From: Chrysogorgia sp. JL179-B06
Lineage: Eukaryota > Cnidaria > Anthozoa > Scleralcyonacea > Chrysogorgiidae
Direction of reading: 5' to 3'
DNA length: 64,000 bases
Assembly: GCA_035772405.1 (NCBI GenBank)
Contig: JAYKKM010000416.1
Span: 1,451,001 to 1,515,000 of the forward strand
A program made the position numbers and the translations under genes. Below, piece by piece: positions 34,554 through 45,739 of this stretch (its first letter is position 1; every line of letters begins with the position of its first letter). The notes under the pieces are model-generated. The model saw nothing but the letters and a program-made list of their open reading frames with translations, made no database searches and was not told the origin of the DNA.

Positions 34554-35045
34554 GTGCCAATGAATCGAAAATTAAGTTTGTCTTATTTGAAAGAACTCTT
34601 AAAACAACGAGGAATAACAATTTACGGCTCTTCCATTTTTAACTTACTTCTTGAGATATTTAGACTTAGCTGATATTCAAGTGAGATAATCTATGACGTA
34701 GCAAGTTGTATACAACATTGAAAAATCCTGTATATCTGAAAGATTATTGAACGAAATCACTTAGAAATCACTTGAAGCTTGTCTTTAATGTTTTGTTTCA
34801 TGAGCTGTAGCAATTACAAAGTTTTGAGTGATTTCTTTCTGATCAATAATATTGGAAAGATATACATGATTTTCTAATGTTGTGTACAACTTGCTACGTC
34901 ATAGATCAGCTCATTTAAATATCACATAAGTCTAAATATCTCAAGAACTGAGTGAAATATGGAAGAGCTGTAAGTTGTTATTCCTCATTGTTTTAAGAGT
35001 GTTTTCAAATAAGATAATCTTAATTTTCGATTCATTTGCACTTTA
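34554..35045. mobile_element. Foldback element with long arms (TTAA family)
   Basis: The left arm from about 34556 (GTGCCAATGAATCGAAAATTA) pairs with the right arm ending at about 35043 (TTTTCGATTCATTTGCACTTTAA) over about 150 bp, including TAGACTTA and CTCTTCCAT words. An inner palindrome holds CTATGACGTAGCAAGTTGTA. TTAA is kept on the right and eroded on the left. Confidence 0.75.
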
Positions 35046-35350
35046 ATATTTTGAATAGCATAAATTAGCATTTTATCCTTGTATTCTGTACTTAATATCA
35101 AAGAGAAATATAGGAAGAACTGAAGAGTAAGGATTATGAGTCCACAAATCATTTCTCTGACAGTTTCTCAGTGTGAAAACTCACCTTAAATCAGGACGAT
35201 GTCGTATCTGATTTATTATGAATTATTAATAACTTTACTTAATTCATATAGTTAGAGCATATCTCATTAGCGATTAACAACTGTGAGTTGCACTTCAATC
35301 CATTTATAGTATATAGTAAACTTCTCGTTTTTTAATTATTCCTTCTTTAG

Positions 35351-35417
35351 GCCGAGGCAATGGTTCGGTTTTATCCGTGGTTCTTGTTTTTCTGCGCCAG
35401 CTTGTGTCAATCCTCAT
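35351..35417 (+). CDS. Signal-peptide exon of a secreted or membrane EGF/LamG protein
   Basis: After an acceptor-like TTCTTTAG (35343-35350) the exon starts with a short UTR and ATG at 35360. It encodes MVRFYPWFLFFCASLCQSS, a classic signal peptide (short basic start, hydrophobic core, small residues before a likely cleavage). The donor GTAAGT follows at 35418, leaving one base (phase 1). Joined to the EGF exon at 41009 this completes a serine codon and continues in frame. I infer that both belong to one gene; the domain order signal peptide, EGF, LamG supports it. Confidence 0.7.
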
Positions 35418-35599
35418 GTAAGTAAATACGTTTTGTTAAAATTTTACAATGTGAATCAATTCGTATAATCTACTTTCCGTTGACGAGATGTATTTGCGAG
35501 ATGAGTTGACGCAGCCGCTTATCCGTGGGATTTGCGAGCTTGAAGTGAAGAGATAATAAATGGACCGTCGTCAAGCTCATTTTACGACCGTCAGAAAAA

Positions 35600-36062
35600 G
35601 TGTGCGAGTCTCTGACGGGGATCAAACGCGTAATATTTTACCGTCTGGTTGTTGAGTAAGATGCTCTAACCCTATGGTTGCATATGTGAACAACTATAGC
35701 TGGAACCTTCTGATACCAGTGAGATGCTCGATCTATGTACTAAGATTGTAAGGCAAAGGTTATATAGACATGTGAACAACTAGCTGGAACCTTCTGATAC
35801 CAGTGAGATGCTCGATCTATGTACTAAGATTGTAAGGCAAAGGTTATATAGACATGTGAACAACTAGCTGGAACCTTCTGATACCAGTGAGATGCTCGAT
35901 CTATGTACTAAGATTGTAAGGCAAAGGTTATATAGACATGTGAACAACTAGCTGGAACCTTCTGATACCAGTGAGATGCTCGATCTATGTACTAAGATTG
36001 TAAGGCAAAGGTTATAGACATGTGAACAACTAGCTGGAACCTTCTGATGACCAGTACGTGAG
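35600..36062 (-). repeat. 84-bp tandem repeat derived from a tRNA-like SINE
   Basis: Units start at about 35686, 35772, 35856, 35940 and 36022 (GTGAACAACTAGCTGGAACC); the three middle spacings are 86, 84 and 84 bp, and 82 bp at the end. On the minus strand each unit holds GAGCATCTCACTGGTATCAG and GGTTCCAGC, which resemble A- and B-box regions. A SINE-like head (TTTGATCCCC on the minus strand) precedes the array near 35615. Confidence 0.88.
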
Positions 36063-36654
36063 ATGCTCTAACTATTGAGCTACATGCAGGACTATACGAA
36101 ATAGGTATAATATAAAAAGGGTACAGAAGTTACATATGTCATGAACAACTGAACCTGTAACCTTCTAATCGCTAGTGACACGGCTCTAACCATTGAGCTA
36201 CATGATATGGAACAAAGGTTACATATATGTGAACAACCTCACTCTTTAAGTAACCAAAAGAGAAATAAGAACTTCGATATGTCGAAAAATACTTAAAGGG
36301 ATATGGCAATAAAAATTATTTTTGCCTTTCTGTTAAACAAACGGTCATACGAAGGTAATCTAAGTAAACAAAACGACTCTTGTGCAAAACAGCATCACTA
36401 ATTTCGACCATGATCCGCCATCTTGGATAATTTTTCGATTGCGTGTGACGTCACAAAAAGGTAAAGTGAAAAATTAAAAAAAAAAAGTAAAGTGAAAACT
36501 TTAGTCAGCCATAATTTCACGTATATATAGGTCTAAAACTTGATTTTTGTGGATGTTTTTCTTTATCAATTGAACCACAATACTTTTAAAAGTATACCAC
36601 ATAAATTCAGGTACCAGAAAGGAAAGTTTCATCATGTTTACCCTGCTTCTGAAA
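36063..36654. other. SINE scrap and TTAA-type repeat
   Basis: At 36125-36215 the minus strand carries another tRNA-like piece (TAGCTCAATGGTTAGAGC). At 36294 a repeat with TTAAAGGGATATGGC starts that resembles 3470-3600. No gene. Confidence 0.5.
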
Positions 36655-36860
36655 AAATGATGTTGATAAACCTGTAGACCGCCATTTCAACAGCTCTAAC
36701 CATTTGGTTTCAGACAAAGTCTGTGCCATCCTTCCCATCTCAGGTGGTAACGATAACCGCAAACGGCAAGATATGCGTCTTATTTTTAAACTTGGCACCA
36801 CACATGCCCTTGGTCTTAACGAACGTTTTTATTTTATTTTATTTCCTACAAGTTTTTTTG
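36655..36860 (+). pseudogene. Penelope-like GIY-YIG C-terminal fragment
   Basis: Close copy of 17945-18160 (GTTGATAAACCTGTAGACCG, then GGTGGTAACGATAACCGCAA). It encodes the end of the GIY-YIG ORF and the start of the 3' tail, with a 6-bp deletion relative to the other copy. 5'-truncated. Confidence 0.75.
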
Positions 36861-37395
36861 TTATTTTAGTTTGAACTTTACTTTTTGAAAAATAGAATAA
36901 TTTTGTTATTTTATTGCATCAGGAAGTTCTTAACAATATTCTAATTTTCCACGTATGATAAGGTTTGTTTACCAGTGTTCGTTCGAACTGAAGATTTATA
37001 TAAATTTTGCAAAGAGGTATATCTGGTATTATAGGAATGTACATTTATCATGATTGGGTTTTTTATATATAATTAAAATATTTGCCATTTTCGGATGAGA
37101 ATTCCTTAACATTATCATCACATAGCTACGTTTAATCTTCATGCCATTTTCCCCTGATAAAGTCACAGGAAGTGACGTCAACCAAGGGACAAGACGTTAC
37201 GCAGTGATTCAACAGTCAACTACGAAGAGAGTTTGCTCTTAGCTTCAAATAGACCTGTTTAGACAAAAAATCGTTCAATTCCAAACATTTCTTCGTATTT
37301 TAACGTCTTTACGTGTACCTTGACGTCAATTCCTGTAAAAGCTAACCAAATTTAGCAGCGGGAAAGGCATCAAAATGAAACTTTAACAAGTAATA
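36861..37395. other. No gene recognised
   Basis: AT-rich sequence; a segment near 37150-37180 resembles the flanks at 30100 and 32620 (CACAGGAAGTGACGTCA). Confidence 0.35.
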
Positions 37396-37399
37396 TTAA

Positions 37400-37902
37400 A
37401 GGGACACTCCGGCCCAAATACAAATGTAGTTCATATGAAAGATCTTACTGACTTTAGATTATTTCCAAAGTTTCAGCATTCCTATCAATTTAGTTAAGAA
37501 GATGTGGCTAGTTGAAGTTGGAGAGTTTGTCCAATTTCGACGCCATTTTGTTTCTCAAATATGACGTCACTGAGTGACGTGATCTCGTATTATGCCTAAG
37601 AAGCTCCTCTACTTTCCTGCATGATGAACTAAATAGTTTATTTCGACTAATTTTCGTGCAAAGACCATTCACAATAACTATCACTATGTGATCGCCATCA
37701 AAACAACTCCACTGACGATAAAGAATCACTCAATGACGTCATATTTTCAAAACCAATATGGCGTCAAAATCCACAAATTTTCAACTTCAACTAGCAATAT
37801 CTTCTCAACTAAATTGATAGGAATGCTGAAACTTTGCAAATAAACTAAAGTCAGTAAGATCTTTCATATGAACTGCATTTGTATTTGGGCCGGAGTGTCC
37901 CT
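37400..37902. mobile_element. 503-bp TTAA foldback MITE (AGGGACACTCCGGCCC ends)
   Basis: Intact TTAA duplications are at 37396-37399 and 37903-37906. The arms of about 170 bp are near-perfect inverted repeats (AGGGACACTCCGGCCCAAAT, then TCATATGAAAGATCTTACTG). The centre holds TGACGTCA motifs. The ORF at 37508-37729 is a by-product. AGGG termini with TTAA fit Kolobok-type MITEs. Confidence 0.9.
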
Positions 37903-38459
37903 TTAAGGAATTTTTATCAGATCTAAATAATATATATTTATACTAAATAAATAATATTATATAAAAAGCTGTGTATTATAAGAATAATGTTTGCTTGGAA
38001 ATGGGAGTATGTCTCACTGACGTACATATACTGATAACAATCAGTTTATATGTAGAAAGAGCAAAGTTAAGATAGTTGAGATTGCTAGACAACAGTGCAA
38101 TGACCCATATATCCGATACTTTCAAAAACAAAGTTGGGTTTCATATATAATTCCCAATTCAAAATATAGTCCTAACCCTAAACCTAACACTAACCTTAAC
38201 TCTTAGGATAACGCTCTATTTTAGAAATAACAGTTGATTTTAATAACAGCTGATTTTGATCTTAATTTGATTTTAATTATTCGAATTTTACTAGCTATAG
38301 GCTATGTGACGCCATTTCGAGAATTATATGAAACTTTACGCACAAAGTTATTAGCAATTTTGAGTTCAAAAGTTACAACTTGGTAATCGTGATAAGTTAA
38401 ATTCTAGTCATGCTGTTAATTTCATAGAAAACACTGAAGTAGAACTGTAACCTTCTGGG

Positions 38460-38800
38460 CCCGGTTGTACAAAAAGATGGTTAACTTTAACTACAATCAT
38501 GGCCAAAAGTCGTGGGACAGTGTTGTTGAGTTCTTGAAAAATCCAGCCCCAACGCCCCCCGCCCCCCCCATCCCCCATCAATGTTGTATTTTTTGGTGTT
38601 TCAAACGACAACGCACACAGAATTCTCATATAGTTAGTTACATTTTATTCAACATTGTAGGGGGGAGGGGGGGGGGGGTGTTCATATGTGATAATATAAT
38701 TTAGTAAAACTTGAGTAGGAAATAAATGCGACTGTCCCAGCTACTTTTGGCCAGGATTGTAGGTTGGACTTAACTATACCCATAGTTAAATCGAATTTTA
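38460..38800. mobile_element. About 340-bp foldback MITE
   Basis: CTACAATCATGGCCAAAAGT near 38496 is mirrored by ACTTTTGGCCAGGATTGTAG near 38742, with further pairing outward (GTTAACTTTAAC and complement). The middle holds C-rich and G-rich homopolymer runs (38560, 38660-38680). Confidence 0.7.
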
Positions 38801-39320
38801 TAAAAGGTAAATTTTCAGTCAACGTTGTTTTCGAGTCAAACTGTACCTCAACAACTCGTGTTAGAGTCGAACCATGAATAACCATGAAAAAGTATCTACG
38901 ATGCGAATTGCGAACCGAAACACATGCATATATGTAACCTCCGCTCTACCATCTCATGAATCTATACGTAGTTCAATCGGGTTAGATCGTCTCACTAGTG
39001 ATAAGGTTACAGCCTCAACCATCGTGCATTGCGCGTTTGTGTTTACCTTCCGTATACGATAACGAAGTGTTTTGAAGTGCTTCGTCGGGGTAAATACTTC
39101 AGAAAACCCTATAGAGGCTTTCTTATTCATCCACAATTCAAACATACATCGACTCAAACTCTGATTTTTTTGTTTGAACCTCGTTACTTGGTCTTGCACG
39201 AGGCTGACATATTTCGAAACGAAAGTCAAGAAAACGTCGAGTTTTGTGAAAAATACAGAAGTTGGGGCAGTCCTTAATTTGCAATGAACACTTTATTATT
39301 AAATCATGCACTTTTTTGTT
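38801..39320. other. No gene recognised
   Basis: Overlapping short ORFs on both strands (38874-39062, 38954-39229, 39029-39277) share no motif and have no support. Near 39050-39090 the CGTATACGATAACGAAGTG context is unassigned. Confidence 0.3.
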
Positions 39321-39645
39321 TTTTTGTTTCCTACCGCTTTACTATCGCACAATCCACTTGAATATTGGACCTGTCATTGAACCCTTGACTAGTTCTCCCT
39401 CCCCCTCTGTTTGCTGATCGACTGTAAAGATAGCAAATGATTTAACTTTTCGCATTTCATTAATTATTAGATTTTTATCTCCCGTGCATTTGACAAGCTA
39501 CTTTTTATTGTGACACCCTTTTGTCATAAGCCCTATTTATTTTATTTCATCTCGTCTTACTCTGATAAAGGGCTCCGCTCGAAACGTCAGTATTTCGTTA
39601 CTAAAAATCTCGGCAATTCACCTCCTTTTCACTTAGCCAGAAAGG
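39320..39645 (+). repeat. Penelope-like 3' tail (unoccupied copy)
   Basis: Matches 18215-18415 joined to 18824-18945, i.e. without the 407-bp MITE. It includes the hammerhead-like motif at 39560-39600 (CTGATAAAGGGCTCCGCTC then GAAACGTCAG). It documents the empty site. Confidence 0.8.
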
Positions 39646-40077
39646 AAATACCTGGAATGTCTGATGTATATCGAGTTGTAGCCTGTTGCTTATTTAGCGA
39701 GATCCGAAGCACGAGAAGCGAGCCCGATGTGTTGTCGTCGTTTTTGATACCACGACGAACAACTGGCAAGTTCTGGAAAACACTATCGTTGTTTCTTTAT
39801 TGATTATATGTTAGGCAGCTGCGTTAATGCTGCATGAGCGTGTGCATTCTTGTCAGTGCGGAAGGGCTCGCGCTGTGCCTTTCAAAGGTGGACAGGGCCT
39901 TTCGCAGTTTCGTTATGAGATAAGGAAGCATTATGTGTAAACAGAAACTTTGATTTCCGTTTGTTGCTAACGTAATAATAATAATAATCTTTATTTCTAT
40001 AGGTATCTCATATACACTATTATTACTTGCAAAATAATTCTACCAAATATCCAACCTATGAATATTAACTGGTTAAA
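39646..40077. other. No gene recognised
   Basis: Unassigned sequence with a short (AAT)n run near 39975. Confidence 0.3.
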
Positions 40078-40495
40078 GGGAAACTGCAGTCAAAAAATAA
40101 ATTACTTTTAAATAATAGGCATCTAAGTATAATGTTTATAAATGTTAATAGTTTTACGGTACATGCTATTGTACTCGAGAAATAATGTTTTCGTTCTCGT
40201 ATTTTATGCTTCTGCATGCCACCATTTTAGGCATTCTAGGCTCAAACTCGATGTTCATTTCAATGTTGACGCCATTGAGTGCAGAAAGGAACAAAAGACA
40301 AGCACTCAATGACGTCAAAATTGAAAAGTAAACCACGTGCTATACATCAACTTTGAGAGCCGTGAAGCAAACTCTAAAATAGCGGCGTCCAGAAGAATAA
40401 AATACGAAAATGAAAACGTTACTTCTCGAGTATAAGAGCAGATACCGTTGAACTATTAACATTTGTAAACATTAGGCTTTTGTTTAAAAGTAATT
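40078..40495. mobile_element. Foldback MITE, right end truncated
   Basis: It begins TTAAAGGGAAACTGCAGTCA and its arms pair through TTCTCGTATTTTATGCTTCT (40194) and complement (40390) to AAAAGTAATTT at about 40490. The right TTAA end is replaced by the CT microsatellite. It is related to 30600-31030. Confidence 0.7.
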
Positions 40496-40545
40496 TGTTT
40501 TTTATCTACAAATCTCTCTCTCTCTCTCTCTCTCCTCTCTCTCTC

Positions 40546-40577
<32 letters not shown>

Positions 40578-40683
40578 CTCTCCTCTCTCTCCTCTCTCTC
40601 TCTCCTCTCTCTCTCTCCTCTCTCTCTCTCCTCTCTCTCTCCTCTCTCTCTCCTCTCTCTCTCCTCTCTCTCTCTCCTCTCTC

Positions 40684-40722
<39 letters not shown>
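40495..40722. repeat. Compound (CT)n and (TA)n microsatellite
   Basis: About 190 bp of CT repeats broken by regular CC steps, followed by about 19 TA units. ORFs of SLSLSPLSL type are artefacts. Confidence 0.97.
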
Positions 40723-40724
<2 letters not shown>

Positions 40725-41008
40725 AAATATAGTGATCTGTCTATTGACGTCTCGAAGAGTACACATAATATACCTAATACCCATTAGGCTTTTTTATCTG
40801 AAGAGTGCCACTTCTCGTTGTACGAAACTAAATAGTAATAAATATGCCCAGTCAAATTTGTTGAGTCGTTTCATCTTCATTTAATTATGCTCTGGGTATC
40901 CATTGAGCACTAAATGTTATTATAGTCTACTCAACTTTAATTTTAACTTTTAGATTATCCGCTCTCAATCTCGATATTGATCTGTGGTATATTCTTTGTC
41001 TTTTTTAG

Positions 41009-41377
41009 CTGCTACGTCATCCGACTGTTCCTTGGCATGCTCTCCAGAAGGTGGCTGGTGCTCTCAAGATAGCGAAACATTAAAATATACGTGCGTCTGC
41101 AACTCTGGTTACACCGGCACTCTGTGCGATATTCAGTTGTGCCACTCCGGCAAGGGTTGCGAGAATGGCGGCAATTGTGACACAGTGGGAGAAACGGAAG
41201 AACGTTTCTGCAGATGTACCACCGGATTTATTGGACCATTCTGCTCAGATCGCATCTCCTGTGCAGTTGATTCAAAGTGTGCAGGAAATGAAACTTGCAC
41301 TGATTACGAAGGTCGAAAATATTGCAATTGTGACATGGACAAAACTGGGTTCTTTTGTGAATTGTCCGTCACACCAG
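41009..41377 (+). CDS. EGF-like repeat exon of a secreted or membrane protein
   Basis: The acceptor is TTTTTTAG (41001-41008) and the donor GTGAGC starts at 41378. The exon is 369 bp with phase 1 at both ends. It encodes three Cys-rich EGF-like modules, seen as CVCNSGYTGTLCD, CRCTTGFIGPFC and CNCDMDKTGFFCEL with the Cx(n)CxCxxGxxGxxC spacing. Phase-1 symmetric exons are typical of shuffled extracellular domains. The ORF reading on into the CATCCC repeat beyond the donor is intronic. Confidence 0.9.
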
Positions 41378-41399
41378 GTGAGCTGGTGCGATGCTGTAA

Positions 41400-41670
41400 C
41401 CACTCAATACTGGATGTCCGTCAGTCCCTTTCCATCCTTTTGCATCCCTTTGCATCCATTTTCATCCCTTTTTATCCCTTTCCATCCCTTTTCATCCCAT
41501 CCCTTTCCATCCATTTCCATCCCTTGCCAACCCTTCCCATCCATACCTTCCCATCCCTTGCTATCATCTCATTACATCCCATTACGTCACATCTCATATC
41601 GCTATCATATCCCATAATATCATATCACATCCCATCACAACCCACCACATCCCATCCCCATCTGGAATTA
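41400..41670. repeat. CATCCCTTT-type intronic minisatellite
   Basis: About 25 degenerate copies of TCCATCCCTTT, TCCCATCC and ATCACATCCC follow directly behind the EGF exon donor. Low-complexity intron sequence. Confidence 0.9.
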
Positions 41671-41746
41671 ATCAGTGCTCGATCACTTTTTCAATGTTCG
41701 TACTTGGAATACAGTGACTGAGTAATTGTGGATTTCGTTTTCTTAG

Positions 41747-41860
41747 ATACTCTGCCCGATTCAGCGAGAAGTCTGTTTTCCCATTACTGGTCGTTTAATA
41801 AGATCATATTTGGTCACCTGTTTGTGGACAATGTTGATTACCTGCATCTTACCAGATATG
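41747..41860 (+). CDS. Exon linking EGF modules to a LamG/pentraxin-like domain
   Basis: Acceptor TTTTCTTAG at 41738-41746, donor GTGCGT from 41861. It is 114 bp with phase 1 on both sides and joins in frame to the EGF exon (GAT codon) and to the next exon (GGT codon). The peptide contains LPDSARSLFSHYWSFNKI and VDYLHLTRYG, a typical start of a concanavalin-A-like jelly roll where a serine-rich turn precedes Y/W-x-F. The donor is less strong than the others. Confidence 0.72.
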
Positions 41861-43450
41861 GTGCGTAAATATCAAATCTGTCGTAGTAATGTTGTGATAA
41901 TGTCGTTATAACGGTTGGTCTTCACATGCAAGCAAACGAAGCACGCTACGTATGCTGACGACAGTGCGAGTGCTTCAATTTGATCTGTGCGCGTGCGTGC
42001 AGTAATTAACTTGGAATAAAACTCATCGAACTGTACTCGCTGTAGACACATGCGCCATGATTTTGCTCCGAACAATCCACGTTATCCTTTTTGTTTGGTT
42101 GGTTCTTCGCGGCCGATTCGTCATACACCGCAACGAATCAACTTCGACCACCTTATTTTTCTCAAACACGTCGTTTGATATTTTAAGTAGTTTTAAGTCA
42201 GCATTTAAGACTTTTCTTCTTTTAAATTAATAGTTTTTATCTTATATATTATTAATTAATAAAGTTAATAGTTTTTATCTTTTATAATAGGCTTTATCTT
42301 ATAATGAAACTGTAATTAGTCATACAAGTAACATTAAGAATATATTGTTGTAAGAGCATTGAGACTATTGTATGATGCTCCTAATACGTCTTTATTATTA
42401 TTATTATTATTATTGTTATAACATCCTCATGTCGTGTTACACAATAGATAATAGATAATAACTCCACAGTCCCTAACCCTAACCGTCACTCTAATCCTAA
42501 CCCTAATCCTAATAATAACCGTAAAATATGGTGGGAGACTATATGTATTGTTACCATGAAGTATATCCCTGGGATCGGTCGATTCTATCATATATCATAT
42601 ATCATATATCATATATCATATCATATCATATCATATTATTTGCCCATTTTAAAATTCAACCAATCCGTGCACTTCGTGATATTCTAGTTCAAATAGCACG
42701 CCAATTCGAATAGCCCGCTATGGCGGGATATATTTTAGTGAGTATTCGAGCTCAAATACCACGCGCGGAAACCAAATACCAAGCGTGAAAAGCAAACACC
42801 ACGCGTGTAAACCAAAACGAGCCTGTCAACAATGGAGGTTTTAAGACGTTTTAAGACGTTTCAAGACCGTATTCAAGATTGTTTCGGTATAATATATAAT
42901 TTAGTAATTTACAGACCCTCTGCTTGGGGAATTCGACGAAATATTACCCGTGGAGATGATATATCTTGCCTAGGGTAATATTTCGTCGAATTCCTCTCGC
43001 TCTGGATCTATAAATAATAACTTTCTATTAGTAATGAAAAACGAAATGGCGGAATGTTTTACTTTATTTAATCATATTTTGATTAATTGTTAATCATGGT
43101 ATAATTGTTAATTATTATATGGCTAGGACTACGTCCGGTGGAATATGATTGGTTAATTTGCGGCCCGGATTTTTACGTAATGCGCGTGGGCGCCATTACG
43201 AATTTTCTGACGGTTTTGCCGCCAAAACCTTTTTTGTTGATCTGAGCAGAAATAGAAGAGAACTAGGTATCTTCTTTGAAAAATATCAAACAGTGAAGCA
43301 TGCTGGAAAATGTGTGTTGCTTTTCTTTAATGCTTGCACGACGAATGTTTCATTCGGAAAGAATACCAACAGGTGTAAACACGAAGTGATTTAGAGGAAT
43401 TAGAGGTAAGGTAAAGCAATACAAACAGAGTTAAAAAAATAAATGAAATA
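41861..43450. other. Intron: telomere-like words and repeats
   Basis: Intron of the EGF/LamG gene. At 42467-42522 there are degenerate CCCTAA words (CCCTAACCCTAACCGTCACT); at 42588-42640 ATCATAT repeats; at 42900-43000 an inverted pair GACGAAATATTACCC. No exon was recognised here. Confidence 0.5.
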
Positions 43451-43469
43451 AAAGCCATGTAATAAACTA

Positions 43470-44245
43470 CATATTAGCCTCGTTTGCTCGGTCTGTATGG
43501 AAAGTATTTGTCGTACAGACCTGGCACTGGAAATATTCAAAACCGACCCCAACATTACGACAGTTCTTGGATTCTCATGCGTGTTATCAGAAATGTAGGA
43601 CTTGTAGAGAACAAAGAAACCAAGCCAATGGTGATACATATATGTTATTTACCGGTTTGGAGGTCCGTATGGAGAAATATTTCCCGAGGTCTCAAAAACG
43701 GCCCGAGGCCGCAGTCCGAGGGACGTTTTTGAGACCTCGGGAAATATTTCTCAATACGGACCGACCAAAACGGTAAATAATTTATTTATTTTTTTCCTTA
43801 ATATCCTGGCTTGTTTTTTTGGTCGTCATCAGTATTTCTAGTCAGTGGACAAAATAGAAAAGTCTGTGCTTTTTCTTCGTCAAAGGAAATTGAGAGTTAA
43901 GTCTCTATCCGGATAAAAATATCACTTATATGTCTTTCAATATGTTCAATCTCGTTTGAGTTCATTTTCAAATGTTTTTAGAATATTTTACGGCTTATAA
44001 AACGCATTTAAAACTGAAATTATGTCGAGCGGTCCGTATGGGCTCATACGGACCGCTCGTTAGCCAATCAGAAAGCAGGATTTGGTAAGATACGGAGCGG
44101 AAAAAAATAAATATATGTTATTTACCGGCTGGGAGGTACGGATAGAGAAATATTTGTCTGAGGTCGCAGGCCGAGGGACGTTTTTGAGACCGGTAAATAT
44201 TTATTTATCCGGACCGACCAAAAACGGTAAATAACATATTAATTT
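43470..44245. repeat. Two palindromic modules (CGAGGTCTCAAAAACG)
   Basis: At 43640-43780, TTACCGGTTTGGAGGTCCGT and GAAATATTTCCCGAGGTCTC are mirrored after a short centre by CGAGGGACGTTTTTGAGACC and ATTTCTCAATACGGACCGAC. A diverged second copy is at 44115-44240. Single-stranded, each would form a long hairpin. Probable foldback elements inside the intron. Confidence 0.75.
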
Positions 44246-44746
44246 TTTTATTAAACAAGGTAAAAGACTTTTAGTTCGGTAAAACTGCATTATTTGGATA
44301 AGGAAAGAAAAACAATTTGAATCAAATTCTGTATTAGTTTTCCATTTTCCAGTTAATATAATTTAGCAAAAATCACGATAAACATTTTTAGCATTTAGGA
44401 TTCCGTGACCGTGGTCAAAATATTGTCAAAATTCCGCTCGCTGCTGCAGCCAATCAGGTTGCAGGAAAGGCTAGGATCCCGCCCGCTCACGATACAGAAA
44501 AAAATAAAAGTCGTTATTATTTACCATAACTGGAAAGATTCATTGGAAATATTTTGTTTATGGTTCATAGGAGATGCACGTATTACCAGATCTCGCGAAC
44601 TTGGAAATGTGGCAACGTTGAATCATTTAGGAAGGGGAGTTCTACGCTCAGGTATAGTAACAGTAGGTGTGATGGATAAAAGCCCGTACCACATTTCTAT
44701 GCTTATTGGGTTTCCCTTGGCTATGTAGTTATGTTATTTTCAAGCA

Positions 44747-44935
44747 GTCAATTTGACTCCAAAAGTTGAGTAGAATAAAAAGGTACAGATTGACTCCTTT
44801 TTTGGAGTTAATTTTAACTCCAAAATTGTAACTCCATTTTCGGAGTAGACGCGACTCCAAAATTGGAGTAAAAATAACTCCTGTTGGAGTAGTTACCTAC
44901 TCCAAAAATATTACTCCAAAACTGGAATTAGAGAA
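44747..44935. repeat. Array of ACTCCAAAA / TTGGAGT words
   Basis: Roughly eleven copies of ACTCC (mostly ACTCCAAAA) or its complement GGAGT in about 180 bp, in mixed orientation and at 8-20 bp spacing, with spacers such as TTTTTT and GTAGAC. Resembles in design, but not in sequence, the word arrays at 19.5 and 26 kb. Confidence 0.8.
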
Positions 44936-44949
44936 ATACAGAATAACTA

Positions 44950-45735
44950 TCATATATGCAGGGGTAAACATATAATCACTCCGAAAATGAAATCAAAGCT
45001 ACAAGAGTCAACTTTAAGTGAAATGGGATTGAATCTAATTTATTAAACACTTTTTAAATTATAATTATAATTATAATAATAACAGTTATAATTATATCAA
45101 ATCATTATTAAATAGAATACAATAGTTACTTACTGTATAAACAATATAATAAATATAATAAATAATATGGTCACTTGGAAAAAAACTCTACAAACTCTGT
45201 AAGGGAGTCAAGCTCGCTCGCTCGCTACATCTAAAATAATAAAAGAAACACCATTCAAACATGCAAACCATTAGATATTTCTTTTATAAAAGAACAATAA
45301 CACACTAGTTTTGTTTCCTTTAAACCCCGTGTTTGGATGACCTGATGCAAACACGGGTATTGACCAATCAGAGCTTGCGTAGTAGAGTAGTTAATTTAAG
45401 GTATAGTTACGGCCTAATTGAAAATCCGTTCTTTTTAATTTATTATAATATTTGTTATATACTGAATGTTGCTGCCGTGGATAAATAAAGTTATTCAATC
45501 ATTCGCTGTATACTCTCTGTTCAACACTGAAATTATACAAAATATATTAAGGTTTTCAGCCACGTGACAAAGATCCAAAAGACAAAGAGCTGGGGCGGCC
45601 ATGTTGGTGTACCTAACAAAAGAAGCTAATTAAAATTATATTGTTGAGGTACACCAAAATGGCGGCTATGACGTCAAATGAAAGCAATCTATATATAGTG
45701 AGTGAACCATTAACCTTCCCTTGTCTTCTTGTTAA
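44950..45735. other. Intron: MITE fragments and LINE tail
   Basis: Contains ACGGGTATTGACCAATCAGA near 45354 (same family as 6480-6540 and 46640-46700), a LINE-like tail AAATAAAGTTATTCAATC near 45480, and an inverted pair near 45600-45665 (GGCGGCCATGTTGGTGTACC and complement). Confidence 0.5.
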
Positions 45736-45739
45736 AAAG

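Noticed and set aside
40480..40722. SLSLSPLSL ORF
   Set aside because: CT microsatellite.
42467..42522. Telomere or chromosome end
   Set aside because: CCCTAA words are few and degenerate and lie inside an intron; likewise 14440 and 38165.
43149..44728. ORFs at 43149-43394, 43484-43776 and 44405-44728
   Set aside because: They overlap palindromic repeats or intron sequence of the EGF/LamG gene; no motif or splice support.
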